From positions 36,893,375 to 36,957,374 of the forward strand of contig CAIIXF020000005.1 of assembly GCA_903813345.2 (NCBI GenBank): DNA of 64,000 nt. The letters are read 5' to 3'. The DNA comes from Owenia fusiformis. Its lineage: Eukaryota > Annelida > Polychaeta > Sabellida > Oweniidae. A program made the position numbers and the translations under genes. The notes under the pieces were generated by a model. The model saw nothing but the letters and a program-made list of their open reading frames with translations. It was not told where the DNA came from and made no database searches. Below, piece after piece: positions 11,996 to 24,377 of the stretch; positions within the stretch are counted from its first letter, which is position 1; every line of letters starts with the position of its first letter.

Positions 11996-13730
11996 GAAGA
12001 CAAACCAATGTAAGTATGAATTATTTAAGAAAAAGACAATGTTCAGAAAATACATTTGCAGGTAGGACCTTTGAAGATATGATATACAATGCAAATCTTC
12101 CTTTCAGCTGCTAATGCTCACTCAATGTGCATAATAAATAATAAATACCATTACAGCATCAGCATGTGCTTTAAAAAAAAGTTTTTTAAATTACTAGATA
12201 TGATATCATACACAAGGTGAAGCAATTTCAAGTTTAGGATACAGAAATATTCAAATAAAATAAAGAAAATAAATCAATTTAACTGATTGTGAATAAAGCA
12301 AGTATTTCTTGCAACTTTTTGAGACAACAATTACACGAGCCAAAATTGGACAGCCAAAAATGCTATATGGCTCTATATTGGTGCTGTATTGTAAAAAAAT
12401 ATTGTATTGTAGAAATATTAACTCTAAGATTGCCTTGTTTGGAATCTTAAAATCTAAACTCACCTATTGAAATAGCAGTGATAAAACTGCAAAATATCTC
12501 TAAATTCTGGATATTATTTAATGCAATGTTGAACCTGTTTATTTGGCAGATAGGGCAAATTTTGAAATTTTGGCTGCTATTTAATTTGGTGGATTGACCA
12601 TCATCAATCGTATTACTCACTCCACAGCCAACTGAGAACCACCCAAATTTTTATCTCTCCTGGTATCGGATTGTTTTATCTTTACCAGTGGGGACTCTTT
12701 AGTTCTTTCGGAAATAGTTTAAAATTGACACAACATTTTATCCATGATTCAATCAAGACGTTCATCAAAGTTTAATCATACAAAAAAATTTCAAAAAATT
12801 GTCAGAGACTCAATTTGGTGGTTTTTACCAAAATGCCAAATTAAAACGATCGTCAAATTAAAGCAATTTACAGTATACTGCAGAAGAAGAATATATATTC
12901 TGTATCTTGGATCAGAGGATGTAGATTCCTTTTATCTATTAATTATGTAATTGCTAGGCATGATGAATAATAACATTTTCTCAAAGAGTAAACAATTCCA
13001 AGATGGGGTTATGTAACTGCATATAAAGATATTGCAGCAAGGCAGGAACACCATTTTTCAAGCTTAACAAACTTGTACTACAATTGCATAGTAATATTTT
13101 ATGTCAAAACAACTACAAATATTATACCTGGCAGTTATCATTATTCTGCTATATGTATTGTACTCAGATAGTGGAAAGCTCTACTATAGCTGATCATATA
13201 TACCAGGTTATGAATGTAAAATTCCCACTCAATTTCTCCACGGTTATTGTACATGCGTCTCACGATCTGATTGGATGAAAATAAGGCATAGTGCATCCAA
13301 TTTTACAAATTTTTGGTATTATCTGGCTAGAATAGCTATGAATTATTTAAAAAAAGTTCCTATTATCATTTAGTATGTTATATCTCAGGCTTGTATGAAA
13401 GCCCATGATCACGATAAAGATGTATAATTATTTTTTTGAAAAATATCGATGCTTTTTTCTGAAATTACTTTTGTGACCTCTTGATCCTTGGTATTGTACT
13501 ATATATTAACATGTCATTGTACCTTTGTTCTGGTGCCAAGTTTCACATAATAGAGGCATAAATGGAACACTTGCTAATGTTGTAGTAACACCTAATAGAA
13601 CTGCCTATATATAATAGACTATAAACATAATGATAATTACTAATGTCATGCAAAGCTAAGTTTCTAATAGGTATTCCATTGTGGGATCCATATCATGTAC
13701 CATTGGCATCCCTCTCAAACATTTAAGAGG
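11996..13730. other. Unannotated stretch
   Basis: AT-rich. Short ORFs (12251-12463 -, 12744-12950 +, 13084-13278 +) lack any recognisable domain and are not supported. Confidence 0.5.
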
Positions 13731-13735
13731 GGTTC

Positions 13736-13922
13736 CAGGCCCTTTGCCAGGATTTGCCAAGATGGAGTTCACTTTTTAAAAAATTCTAGGGGGAGTTCAC
13801 TTTTGACATTTTTGGCCCAAGAAATGCTCAGAATGGTGAAAAACTATTTTTTAAAAGCATTTTTGGCAAGGGTGGGGGGGGGGGGTGCTTGATCTCCCGA
13901 ACCCTCCCTGGCTACAGACCTG
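13736..13922. mobile_element. MITE of the CAGGCCCGTAGCCAGG family, copy 2
   Basis: Same internal order as the copy at 10427. The ends are slightly decayed (CAGGCCCTTTGCCAGG and CCTGGCTACAGACCTG), with a perfect 5-bp duplication GGTTC at 13731-13735 and 13923-13927. A long G-run lies at about 13871-13885. Confidence 0.88.
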
Positions 13923-13927
13923 GGTTC

Positions 13928-16055
13928 TGATAAATCAGAGTAGGGTATTCTTATGCTTATTCATGCATTCATGTACCAAGTTTATGGATTTCATACTGTT
14001 TAATCAGCATATTCCTTCAGTCATATTAATACCTTGACGGATCAAAATGTATAGATTTTCAGTTTGTATTGTTTGATGGTTGCTCTCCTTTTTTCCTAAT
14101 GTTGCCCCATGTGTGTCCTGGAGAATGATGGAGATGCCAGCTTAGTGACATAACATATTAGAAGTACTGAAATAAGTTATTGGCAGGAGAGGATAAGTGA
14201 GTTGTGTTTTAGAGAGGACGATTATGATATATGGAATCTAATTATGTTGTATATCTTTGAATTGACACTTCAGCCCACTTCAATCTATAGAAGGCAATTG
14301 AAAAATAAATCTCATTTCAGGATTATGTCTAAGCCAACAATTGTATTGATAGAGAAAAACATGAATCCCAAGATCAAAGAAACTCTAATGGGGAAATCCA
14401 ATTTCAGAAGTTTAATTGTGAAATGGAGTTTCACCCTGTAGGTCTATGAATCATATCGTATAAAATCAGTGAGATTGCGAAGACGTAAAAAGGATGGTGC
14501 CCACGTGTTAACAGTTTTGGATAAACAAAGTTACTTCGATCATATGGAACCTCGCCCCTCCCCCATATATAACAAAGCATCAACATGCATAATATCACCA
14601 CCTGCCATTTGTTACAGACACTGAACACTGACCACCGAACACCAACTGCCAAACATTTGTGATGGTGAAAAAATTCAAAAATTCAAAAATTTTGATTAAA
14701 TGCCATTTTTTCAAAAATCCAATATGCTTCACTAATGAGACTTATTATTTCCCCCTCCCCTAAATTAAGTTTAACAGCCATACATACTGTAGGTCTGTTG
14801 AGAATACGAATACATTGCATCCTATCATTTCCAAATGTACAACTGACAACCATAGAACTAAGTTTTCAATAGAATATGTTAACACCACAAAAGAGAGATG
14901 TATAATGATATAACTGAAGTTGAGTTGTTGATGATGATAGATGGTACCATTAGATTAAAAGCATGTTTTTTATTCTTAACTAACTTTACATACTATACAA
15001 TGAATATCAATGTTGGAAGATCGAAACTTTGGATTTCTTGGTCTTTCGAATCAGTTGCTCTGATACTGAAATCAATTAAAGAGTTGCTGGGGAGGGGTGA
15101 TAGAATCACATTCCTACATTGGAGAACTACTCTACTTAACAATGCTTAATGATTCATAAAAATTTGTAATAGCGGTATTCTATTGAGACTGTTATTAAAA
15201 GTTAAAGCAAAATTTAGATGAAGCTGGTACAAGTATATGAAAATATGTCCAGTAAAAGAAAATATCATTTTTCTCATACATGTATAGATATTTCACTTTA
15301 TGTGTTTTTATAACAAAGGGGAATGTACCCAAACTTAAACTTAACTAAACTTAAACTAACTTTCAAAGTTTTTTTTTAAACCACATTTTTCATCCAATTT
15401 TACCTGTACATTCAAATTTGATATCAATTTGACATAATTTTGAATATTTAATGACGTAAATCAAGATAATTTCTACATGAATCTATCCAGTCTTTTCCTT
15501 GCACATCTTTCATTCAAAGGATTTAATTTATTACTCAATTCAGAATATGGAAAGAAGTGAAATACCCTTGGACCAAGGATGTTGCTAGCATAGCAAACAG
15601 AATAACACCCCAGGATAACACCATTGGTGAAATGTATTACTAATTTGCTAGTGATATTTGGGAAACAAAACCATCAGGATATAAGAACACAAAAAATATA
15701 ATCTATTTCAGCAGTTGAATTATTTATTAGTTATTCTTGGGAAACACGACAATTGCAGGTTAGTTTGCCCTGATGTGGCGACTAATGGACGCTATGTTCG
15801 ATATGATCCAGAGGTCTAGACGGATGCTAATCTGTTTGGATTAAATCTTTTTATAGACTTAGAAACTAATTCATCAATTGTTTAATTAAAATGCTATTTT
15901 CTTGTGTTTGTTTAGTCTTTATTAACAATTGAAAAACATTATTTTCAAGATATCTTCTTAATTCATAAAATAACCTTATCACTGGTTTAGTCAATAAAGC
16001 ATACTTTCTGTAGAATAACATATATCATTAATGCAATGATATTTCCTCCACATTT
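13928..16055. other. Unannotated stretch with one diverged dispersed repeat
   Basis: No supported gene. 14570-14670 holds a partial third copy of the repeat at 6540-6725 and 7940-8095 (catcaacatgcataatatcacc, tgccatttgttacag). The ORFs at 14202-14441 and 14898-15149 are unsupported. Confidence 0.45.
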
Positions 16056-16345
16056 TCTTCAATGAAGTTATTAATACCTTGGCATTTCCTAAATTCACAG
16101 TTATTTTCTCATTGCACTGAACTTTCTTCAATGCACTGATATTTTTTCAATGCACTTATATTTCCTCTATGCAGTTAATTTCTCAATGCATTAACATTTC
16201 CTCTATGCAGTTATTTTCTCAATCCATTAACATTTCCTCACTGCACTGACATTTCTTCAATGTACTGATATTTCTTCAATGCACTTTTACTTCTTCAATG
16301 CACTTTTACTTCTTCAATGCACTTTTACTTCTTCAATGCATTGGT
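16056..16345. repeat. Degenerate ~20-bp minisatellite (cttcaatgcactgatatttt type)
   Basis: Imperfect tandem units alternating between TTTCTTCAATGCACTGATAT and CCTCTATGCAGTTATTTTCT, most regular at 16250-16340. Confidence 0.8.
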
Positions 16346-16624
16346 ATTTGAAAAGGAATTTACTCCAAATTGTTCTTATGACCCCCTAGGGAATTTCTCC
16401 AATACCATCTATATTAAACTAATGTTGAATAGTTGACTCAGTAAACCCCCAAATACCTCTTTAGGTGCTCTCACACATTAATACTGTGAATTTATAGTCA
16501 TCTGGGGATGTTTTAGAAGTTTGGAACTGTTAATAGCATACAAAGGACTCATTTTAAAACCTATTGGAGCTACTTTGTATTTTACCCATGCCTTAACCTT
16601 CTTCATCACTATAGGAGTCACTGG

Positions 16625-16990
16625 ATAACTGACTTCCATGTTATGCTATGACTTCTTTGTTATTCCATGACTTATCTGTTATCCCTTAATTTCTCTGTTA
16701 TTCCATGACTTATCTGTCACTACAAGGCTTTTTTGTTATTCTATTACTTCCATATTATTCTATGACTTCTCTGTTATTCCAAGACTTATCTGTCATTACA
16801 TGTTTTTTTGTTATCCTATGACTTCCATGTTATTCTAAGTGTTATCTGTCATCCAATGACTTCTATGTTATTCAATGATTTCTCTGTTATTCAATGACTT
16901 TTCTGTTATAAGATGACTTTCTGTTATTTCATGACTTATCTCTGTTTTTCCATGACTTCTATGTTACACTATGATTTCTTTGTTATACTT
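16625..16990. repeat. Degenerate ~21-bp minisatellite (ttattccatgacttctctg type)
   Basis: About 16 imperfect tandem units of the type GTTATTCCATGACTTCTCTG, T-rich on +. No coding signal. Confidence 0.8.
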
Positions 16991-17797
16991 TGCTTTGTTT
17001 ATACATACTTTTATTTATTATTTGACATTTATATTACAATTGTACTCCGGCCAGGGAAATCTAGACTCATCATGTCCATGTAATTCTATTAAACATATTT
17101 TTATTTATCCTTATTCATATATATTAGCACTCAAGAACTTAAAATAATATGCACAATTACTTCATACCTCCCTGCTTCTTCTGCATTCATGAAACTGACA
17201 CATTTTAATATAAAATTTCATTAAATGTTTTAATCTTTGGATAATCTCAAAATCTACAATTAACTGTTTCATATTGTGTTTTGTTTTTGTTGAATTCTAT
17301 TCCATAATTTGACCATTTTTCAATTCAATATTTATTTGTTTGCCTCATGGTTACATGAGATATTTTTCATATCTTAAATTGACACATTGTAATTAATAAT
17401 AATAATTCAATAATAATTCATAGTTTTATATTCTTCCTTAATCAATAATATCCTATAAATAAAAGAAAATGTCATAATAAAGCCCCCAAAGGTGATATTT
17501 GTCTTGAAACTTGTTACTGTTTAAAAGATTCCAATGATAAAGACTAAGCCATACAACAACTGTATTGAGTTTCACTTTAATCGGATACCCGACAATGTAG
17601 GAATTGTTTTTCATGTTTTTATTCTTCCTTATGTCAACACAACTACAGTACAAAACACATTAGAATAAATCTTTTACCCCGAATAATGGTTAAATTGCAA
17701 ATATAAAAGATACATGTGTTTATTATATAAGGTTAATTTGGCTATAATTTGTTAATTTACCTAATCAAGTTACAATGTATTTATTTTTTACTTTCAG

Positions 17798-19078
17798 ATG
17801 CTGTTTTAACTGGGAGATTCAACAGTGAGAGTTAACTTCATCTAGGCACATTGCAAATGAACATGACATTCTACTAATAGATCACGCAATACGAGAAATT
17901 CACCAGAGATTTGGTGCTACATTCAGTTGTATACTGACATCCAATAGTTAATTGCAGGCTCGTCAAGAATGCTAATGAATGAAACATTTGCGTAACCTAA
18001 ACATCAATGTAGCCCTTGACGAAAATGTCCTACCAAGAGTTGAGAAAATTGCGAAACTAGAAGATCACAATTGGTCAAAGTCCCAAACGATTGCAGTTGA
18101 TTTAGGTCCCAGGAGTTGACATTTACAAGTGGTATTCTGAGCAAAGATATACAATAGATGTGACAACTCATTCAATAAATAGACTCTGTATAAAATAAGT
18201 CTGCATTAGGCAGTATCACAATAGGATTAAACTGACGTCTCCGTGGTATTAGAACATGATAATAGAACAAGACATAGAAGTACAGCACTTAAGTTATTTT
18301 CCCAATTTATTCTCCAGAACATTAATTTATTGATTTTGGATTCACATAAAACAACAATGAACATTTTGTTTCTGACACCGCAAGGATTGATGATGTGTGC
18401 AGAACATTAGTGTGACGCGTAACTTTATAATCGGCCAGTCCTGGCTAGGATTAGTACCACTGTTGCCTCGGGGAAATTAAAGCTAACGTTTTCTAGTGTA
18501 ACTCAATCAGAAGTATTATTGGATTACATGTGATGATTTCACTGCTGGCTTTTACGTTAAAGAGGATTACAACTTTTTGAAGAGGACATCTCTTACGATT
18601 CCACTTCAGTTTGTTAATGACATCATTGAGACAGTAAGCACACTTGGAAATATACCCAATATTCACTGAACTACACTTATACAGTCATTAAATTCAAATA
18701 TTGATTTGATTGGTCGAACAGGAACTTGATATTGGCATCATTAAATGAAACACATCAGCCGAGTATTACACCACATAAGGCTGACTGGGATATTGGATAC
18801 AAAGTCCAAATAAACTCAAAAATCAATCTCTGTGGAAAACGTAGCCTAGCAAAATATGTAAAAATATTGGTGAAATATGACGTTTTATCATCTGGGATGT
18901 AATAAATGTCAAGAGTGGAAGTTAATGTGTAACCAACCGGAATAATCTCTTAGCTGTTACTTTGACATTCTACGCTTCATGTGGATCTATAATACATGCT
19001 CCAAATGCTAATTCCAACGCAGCTTCACTTTCAATGGAGTAGTAAAAGGATTATTTGAAAGATCACGAAAATATTAAA
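17798..19078 (+). other. Probable 5' untranslated part of the LRRN terminal exon
   Basis: A good acceptor (polypyrimidine tract ending ttactttcag at 17797) precedes a stretch of more complex, non-repetitive sequence that runs into the LRRN start codon. I infer that this is the untranslated head of the single coding exon. Vertebrate LRRN genes also keep all coding sequence in the last exon. No upstream noncoding exon could be identified. Confidence 0.45.
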
Positions 19079-21250
19079 ATGCTTACTATAGTGATGATGA
19101 CAACAACGATGGTAACAATCATGCTAAGATGTCTCATATTGACGACAATATTACAACTGTTGGTCCCTATAGATGCTGCAAGCTGGGACACAGTATGCCC
19201 AGATCAATGTTTATGTGACTTGAAAAAGTCTCCTTACATCGGGAAAAAATTATTAAAAACTTTGGACTGCGAGGGGAAAGAACTGACTAAACTTCCTGAT
19301 GATATTCCAGAGGACACACAAGTGTTGTTATTATCAGGCAATCTTTTTACAACGATAAATCGGGATCTGCCCCAATTACGTAAACTCCTAATGATTGATC
19401 TATCAAACAATACAATCAACAAAATGGGGCAGCATCCAATATTTGAGAAGATTGAGTTACTGAGGTGGTTAAACCTGGGGCACAATGCTATCTCTAAGTT
19501 AAACCATGGAGGATTCAGTGGATTGCTTAACCTAGAAGTGCTTGACATTTCAAATAACAATATATCAGAGATTGGTGACCATGCATTTGGAGGACTGAAC
19601 AACCTGCATAAACTTTCACTAAAGAATAATAATTTGCAGACAATAAATCGGTCCTGGTTCTTCGGACTTTCACATCTCCAGGAACTTGATATCAGTGGCA
19701 ATTTCCTCATTAATCTAAATGATGGGGACTTTAATAAGACACAGCGCTTACAAAAACTGAATCTAGCAAGCAACAATGTGGAGAGCATAAGCAGAAGGGC
19801 TTTCCAAGGCCTAGAGACTCTCGAGTTCCTGGATTTGAGTGACAACAATATGGAAACTGTGCCATACATCTCCTTCACTAGGTTCCATAAGATGGTCATC
19901 CTCACTCTGGACAATAACCCCATCACGCACCTTAAGATGGGTGACTTTGATCGCGTCATGGTGAAGGAACTGAATGTTAACAATATGCCAAATCTGGAAT
20001 ATATAGACGCAAAAGTGTTCATCAATATGGTTGAATTGATCAATCTACAGTTACATGATAACCCTAAACTAATGCATATAGACCCACAGGCATTTGTCAA
20101 ACTCCCAAAGCTTACGCGACTTTATGTACACAATAATGCATTGCTGTCTCTACCTGTGGAGTTGCTAGGCAACCTACCAAGTCTGAAGCTGATCAGTTTC
20201 TATAACAACCCTGTATATTGTGACTGTAACATATACTGGATCCAACAGACCCTGCTGAACACAACTAACATGTCAAGTGTAGAGTTCCAGCAAGCGGATA
20301 AAATAGTTTGTGAGACCCCATATCAATTTGCCAAACATATTCTAACATCGGTACCCTTGGATAAAATCCCGAGGGTCTGCGCCCCAACTGTGATTCCATT
20401 CTTCAGGGATAAGGAGCAAATACCTGTTACTTCCACAGTGAGCTTCTCTTGCAGGGCTATAGGTGTCCCCACACCCAATATACATTGGATTCTTAACACA
20501 AGGAAGATTTTAAATGGAACATCTAATCACAGCCGTTTAAAACTATTCAACAGTGGGACTCTACAGATTGGGCACGTAAAGGCAAAGGACGCTGGCACAT
20601 ACGCATGTATGGCTACTAATGCAGTGAGTCACGACACTGCTTCAATGGTGCTAGGCGTGCATAGCACTAACATCAGAATTATCACACAAGGAGTTTCAAG
20701 TAACTTCATCACTATCACATGGAATGGTACAGACCAGACAGTCTCCAGTACACAGTACAAGATTCTCTGGAAATCTTCAATATCCAACCACCCACCAGAG
20801 GTGATACACCTTAGGCCCTATATGAGGACATATACAGTCACTGACTTAATACCAAACACTCTGTACCAGTTCTGTATCTCATTTGACAATTTAGGTGACA
20901 AAGAAATTCTAAACTGTGCAGATATACAAACTAAGCAGCAAATGTATATTTATCGAGGTATACAAAAGTACAATAATATGGCCGTTATTGCTGCGCTGAC
21001 AGTCACAATATCAACAATTCTCTCTGTCTGTTTAGGAGCTGTAATATTACGACGGTACCGCATGCGAAAGAACTATAAAGAACCAGAAGGGACTAATTAT
21101 AAAGTAGAAAGCATGTCTAACATTCCTCTAGATAATATTTATCATCCACCTTCTACGCCTTTGTGCACTTCTCGAACATCTTTGATATCAAATGCACAAC
21201 CAACGTCACAATCTCATGTTCCTGGCAGTTCATCACAATCCCAAGCATGA
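19079..21250 (+). CDS. LRRN: Leucine-rich repeat neuronal protein (LRRN family), single-exon coding region
   Basis: Type I membrane protein of 723 aa, inferred to act at the neuronal cell surface in adhesion or receptor modulation, as known for the LRRN family. In order: signal peptide (~1-34), LRRNT with CPDQCLC (~40), about 12 leucine-rich repeats (~65-375), LRRCT with NPVYCDCNIYWIQ (~376), one Ig domain (cysteines in VSFSCRAIG ~459 and DAGTYACMAT ~506), one FN3 domain (~530-615), TM helix (~633-655) and a short tail. The tail motif SNIPLDNIY parallels the conserved IPL(N/D)xxY tail of vertebrate LRRN1-3, and the length is close to human LRRN1 (716 aa). The first in-frame ATG is at 19079; the 24 nt before it begin with TTG and are not taken as the start. 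The coding end lies inside a tandem repeat (see 21222-21560). Likely nested antisense in IMMP2L. Confidence 0.93.
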   Translation: MLTIVMMTTTMVTIMLRCLILTTILQLLVPIDAASWDTVCPDQCLCDLKKSPYIGKKLLKTLDCEGKELTKLPDDIPEDTQVLLLSGNLFTTINRDLPQLRKLLMIDLSNNTINKMGQHPIFEKIELLRWLNLGHNAISKLNHGGFSGLLNLEVLDISNNNISEIGDHAFGGLNNLHKLSLKNNNLQTINRSWFFGLSHLQELDISGNFLINLNDGDFNKTQRLQKLNLASNNVESISRRAFQGLETLEFLDLSDNNMETVPYISFTRFHKMVILTLDNNPITHLKMGDFDRVMVKELNVNNMPNLEYIDAKVFINMVELINLQLHDNPKLMHIDPQAFVKLPKLTRLYVHNNALLSLPVELLGNLPSLKLISFYNNPVYCDCNIYWIQQTLLNTTNMSSVEFQQADKIVCETPYQFAKHILTSVPLDKIPRVCAPTVIPFFRDKEQIPVTSTVSFSCRAIGVPTPNIHWILNTRKILNGTSNHSRLKLFNSGTLQIGHVKAKDAGTYACMATNAVSHDTASMVLGVHSTNIRIITQGVSSNFITITWNGTDQTVSSTQYKILWKSSISNHPPEVIHLRPYMRTYTVTDLIPNTLYQFCISFDNLGDKEILNCADIQTKQQMYIYRGIQKYNNMAVIAALTVTISTILSVCLGAVILRRYRMRKNYKEPEGTNYKVESMSNIPLDNIYHPPSTPLCTSRTSLISNAQPTSQSHVPGSSSQSQA

Positions 21251-21560
21251 CTATTGGATTAAAATCACAATGACAGATCCCTGACAGTTTTATCACAATC
21301 TCAAGCATGACACTAGGAATATAATCACAATGACAGATCCCTGGTAGTCCAACACAATCTCATGACTATAGGTATGAATGACAAGTCACTGTAGTTTAAC
21401 AATCCCAAACATAACTAAATGACTAAAATCATAATAACAGGTCCATGGCAGTCCAAATCAATCATATGTGAGCCTATAGGACTAAAATCACAATGACAGG
21501 TGTCTGGAAGTTCAACGAAATCAGAAGCAGCTTAAGGACCATAAACACAATGACAGATCC
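21222..21560. repeat. ~59-bp tandem repeat spanning the LRRN stop codon
   Basis: The last codons of LRRN (GSSSQSQA, stop) and the next ~30 bp form the first unit: CCTGGCAGTTCATCACAATC, then CCAAGCATGA, then aaaatcacaatgacagatc. A close second copy starts at 21281 (CCTGACAGTTTTATCACAAT). Progressively diverged copies start near 21341, 21385, 21443 and 21502. The array thus starts in coding sequence and extends into the 3' UTR. Confidence 0.8.
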
Positions 21561-21783
21561 AGGTACTACAACACATCTTAATCTGGTGCCCCCATGTTAG
21601 ATTTCATACTAGATTAGATAAGATTAGCTTAGATTAGAAAAAGATCACCTCTCTCAACTGAACACCTGTATTAACTTCACAAATGTATATACATGTAGTT
21701 TTCATTGTGAACATGTGTCAAAAAGGAAAAGAATGGTAATTTTCCTCCCTCAGAATCCTATTGAATCATGTGTGCAAGTATTC

Positions 21784-22058
21784 AATAAATACAAAAATAA
21801 TTAAAGCAACTATGAGCAGCTAACTTCTTTCAATAGATACTGTACATAAAAAAGATTATTTTGAACATATAGTATAAAACTGTGTATATAAAGCAGTAAA
21901 TTGAAGGATGAGCTTAAATCCCCAAATCTGAAATCTGAACTTATATTAGATTGATGTTTTAACTTTGTACAGTTGTAATAATTTTGCAATTTTAGAAAGA
22001 GAGTGTGTGTAGAATATAATCTACATTATGTACAAATGATGATATAATTCAAAATAAA
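21784..22058 (+). promoter_or_regulatory. Candidate LRRN polyadenylation signals
   Basis: AATAAA occurs at 21784-21789 and again at 22053-22058 in an AT-rich 3' flank after the LRRN stop. Either could end the transcript. Inference from motif and position only. Confidence 0.4.
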
Positions 22059-22059
22059 T

Positions 22060-23588
22060 TTTGTTCACTAAAAATAGATTAGAATAAATGTATTTGTCAT
22101 CTTCTAAATGACTCTTAATATCTAAGTTAAAATAATGAGGCCAATTGAAAGTTCAGAGTGACATTTCCATGTCAAGGTCATGTGGAAGGTCATGCCAAGG
22201 TCACCTGCGGGATATTGGGGGAATATGTGGGCTACTTAATTGCCAGCTCCTATATCATATCTATTGCACTCTATAACAACATGAACAAGGACGGTCTAAA
22301 ACTTAGGCTCACCAGAAAAGTCAATGATTTTGGAGAATTGAGGTTTCCTTAAAGTTTTAAAGGTGTCCTCGTTATGTTAAATGAAAAGGTCAATGTCATA
22401 TGCAGAAGTAAAAATCATCTGAAAGGTCAAAATATGAAATATATTGAATATATAGGAAATTGGCATGATTCATCCAGCTAGATGCCACTGTACTTAGACC
22501 ATGGACAATACATTCAACATGTCCAAGTGAATTAAAACGATTATCAAATATGTGGCACTGGTAATTGCAATTATTTCTTGGCATTACAGTAGAAACATCT
22601 TGAAATTTGCTCTGCGTATCTGATGAATAACAAAAAGAAACAGCCAGAACGTGACATTATTGGTTCAATTTAGAAAATTGTCATCATCATTATCTACTCT
22701 TTCATCATGTTGACAGCTTTGACATGTATAATTTATCACTTATGGTGGCAGCCAAAGATTGGGGCTAGATTGTTCAATATGAAGACATAAAGGCATATTA
22801 TTCTTGGGTACTACTGTATTTGCAATGGAGGCCATTTACTCTGGCAATTCTTTTGCGTGTTAATCAGGCTGGAACAAGTTAATCAGAGAATGGAAACTGG
22901 AGATAATTTGATGACATTGATTTTTTGGAACTTTCTTCTTATTTCTTATGACTTCCAATAGCTTAAGGATTTATCCAAGTATCAACTTACTTGAAAAACA
23001 GCAACTCCCTGCAGTAGCAAATCACAAACTCATATTCATCAAATCACTCGTTATTTTGAACTTATAGAAATGATGAAAGTTTACACCCATGAGAGAGAGG
23101 AGGAGAGGTTGTATGTTCCTGAACGCATCAACATTTAGCGAATTTGAACCAAGTGTGTCAACTGGTTCAAGACTGATGGACAGACAGATGGACAGATGAA
23201 ATGATGAATGGACAGCTAGACGAATGGACAGCTAGATCAATAGATGAAGATGAAGTCAGTGAGATAAAACAACACAGCTTGTATACTCTGGAAAGGGAGG
23301 GAGGGAGAGGAGATAGCGGGAGGGAGCAGGGAGAAGTCACTGTTACAGCTTGTAATACCAAATGCCTCAGAGTAACATTTCTATTCTACATGAGTTCAAG
23401 TGACATCTATTCTATACCAACTGGTCATAAAATATGCCAAATTTCATTGTTGATATTGGTATCTGACATCTATATGAATATGAAATATTAACTAGCATAT
23501 GTCATCTAGCATAAGTCTAAATATTTCATGGTGATCAGAGTTTCAAGCTACATATGCAGTATATTACTTAATGTGTATGTGTTGAAAG
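22060..23588. other. Unannotated stretch
   Basis: No supported exon. Specifically, no - strand segment resembling the C-terminal half of IMMP2L was found here. A purine-rich GGACAGATGGACAG tract lies at 23175-23230. Confidence 0.45.
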
Positions 23589-23690
23589 CCCTTGTGACCT
23601 CCCCCCTACTTGACTACACATCGTTTTCACTTGTTGTGATGAGTAGTGGACTAGTGGTATTGGGGGGGGGGGGGGGGGGTCACAAGGGTT
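23589..23690. mobile_element. Small G/C-tract foldback element
   Basis: CCCTTGTGACCTCCCCCC on the left pairs with GGGGGGGTCACAAGGG on the right around a ~60-bp centre, ending in an 18-20 bp poly-G run. It looks like a short MITE. No clear target duplication. Confidence 0.55.
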
Positions 23691-24037
23691 TGTAGCTAGA
23701 CTAGATGAAAGCAAAAAGGTAATAGTTTTATATAAAAATAGGTCTATTTATAGCTCGAGACCTGGACATTCAACATCAGCTGCTAGCAGAGCTCTTTCAA
23801 AGCGAAATACTATTTGACTAAATATGGCTAAAAGCTACGTCATATTGTTAGTAGCTCATCATGATTTATGCACCACAATCTACAATATCAGCACTGATTA
23901 GAGACTATTATACCATTCTTCTTTAGAAGCAATGTAGGCTTCAAAGAATGAATGAATATCATATATGAATATCAGATTGGGCACTAAAGGTAGAATATCA
24001 TATGTTTTCAAATGTCAGTGCTCAAATGGTGCTGAAC

Positions 24038-24217
24038 CAGGCCTGTAGCCAGGGGGGTTCGATGGGTTTGAGCGAACCCCCCTGGCCAAAAAATCTTTCA
24101 AAATCATGCAGTTTTTCACCATTCTGAGCACTTTTTAATTTTTGGACCAAAATTGTCACAAGTGAACCCCCCTGGAATTTTTCAAAAAGTGAACCCCCCT
24201 TAGCAAATCCTGGCCGG
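24038..24217. mobile_element. MITE of the CAGGCCCGTAGCCAGG family, copy 3 (inverted)
   Basis: Opposite internal orientation to copies 1 and 2 and the same as copy 4. The left end CAGGCCTGTAGCCAGG is intact, and the right end is shortened to CCTGGCCGG. A 5-bp duplication TGAAC is present at 24033-24037 and 24218-24222. Confidence 0.85.
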
Positions 24218-24273
24218 TGAACCCTACTAGGCTAATAGTAGAGGGCAAGAATGTATAGAATGTATCTACTCAC

Positions 24274-24377
24274 ATCAATGCAACTACTTCTCCCCTCTGA
24301 AACTGGTAGTTCCTGATCTTCCATTTGTTCAAAAATACATAATCTGCACCTCTCTCCTCTTTCGGATTCAATGCTGG
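24274..24377 (-). CDS. IMMP2L: IMMP2L coding exon 2 (mitochondrial inner membrane protease subunit 2)
   Basis: Reads PALNPKEERGADYVFLNKWK and then IRNYQFQRGEVVAL on the - strand, between acceptor tttttccag and donor gtgagt. It joins the previous exon in phase 0 and leaves in phase 2. It matches the region after the catalytic serine of IMMP2L (human PSLNP, then VVLLNHWKVRN and RGDIVSL). The next exons, carrying the catalytic lysine (IIKRVIALEGD region) and the GDHHGHSxDSNxFGPV box, are not found to the left in this window. They must lie further left or be too diverged to see. Confidence 0.9.

Noticed and set aside
19055-19078. Upstream extension of LRRN from TTG 19055
   Set aside because: TTG is not a plausible start here; the first ATG at 19079 begins a normal signal peptide.
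19234-20100. 288-aa antisense ORF over LRRN
   Set aside because: Mirror of the LRR coding sequence; no independent domain, and stop-free because of LRR codon bias.
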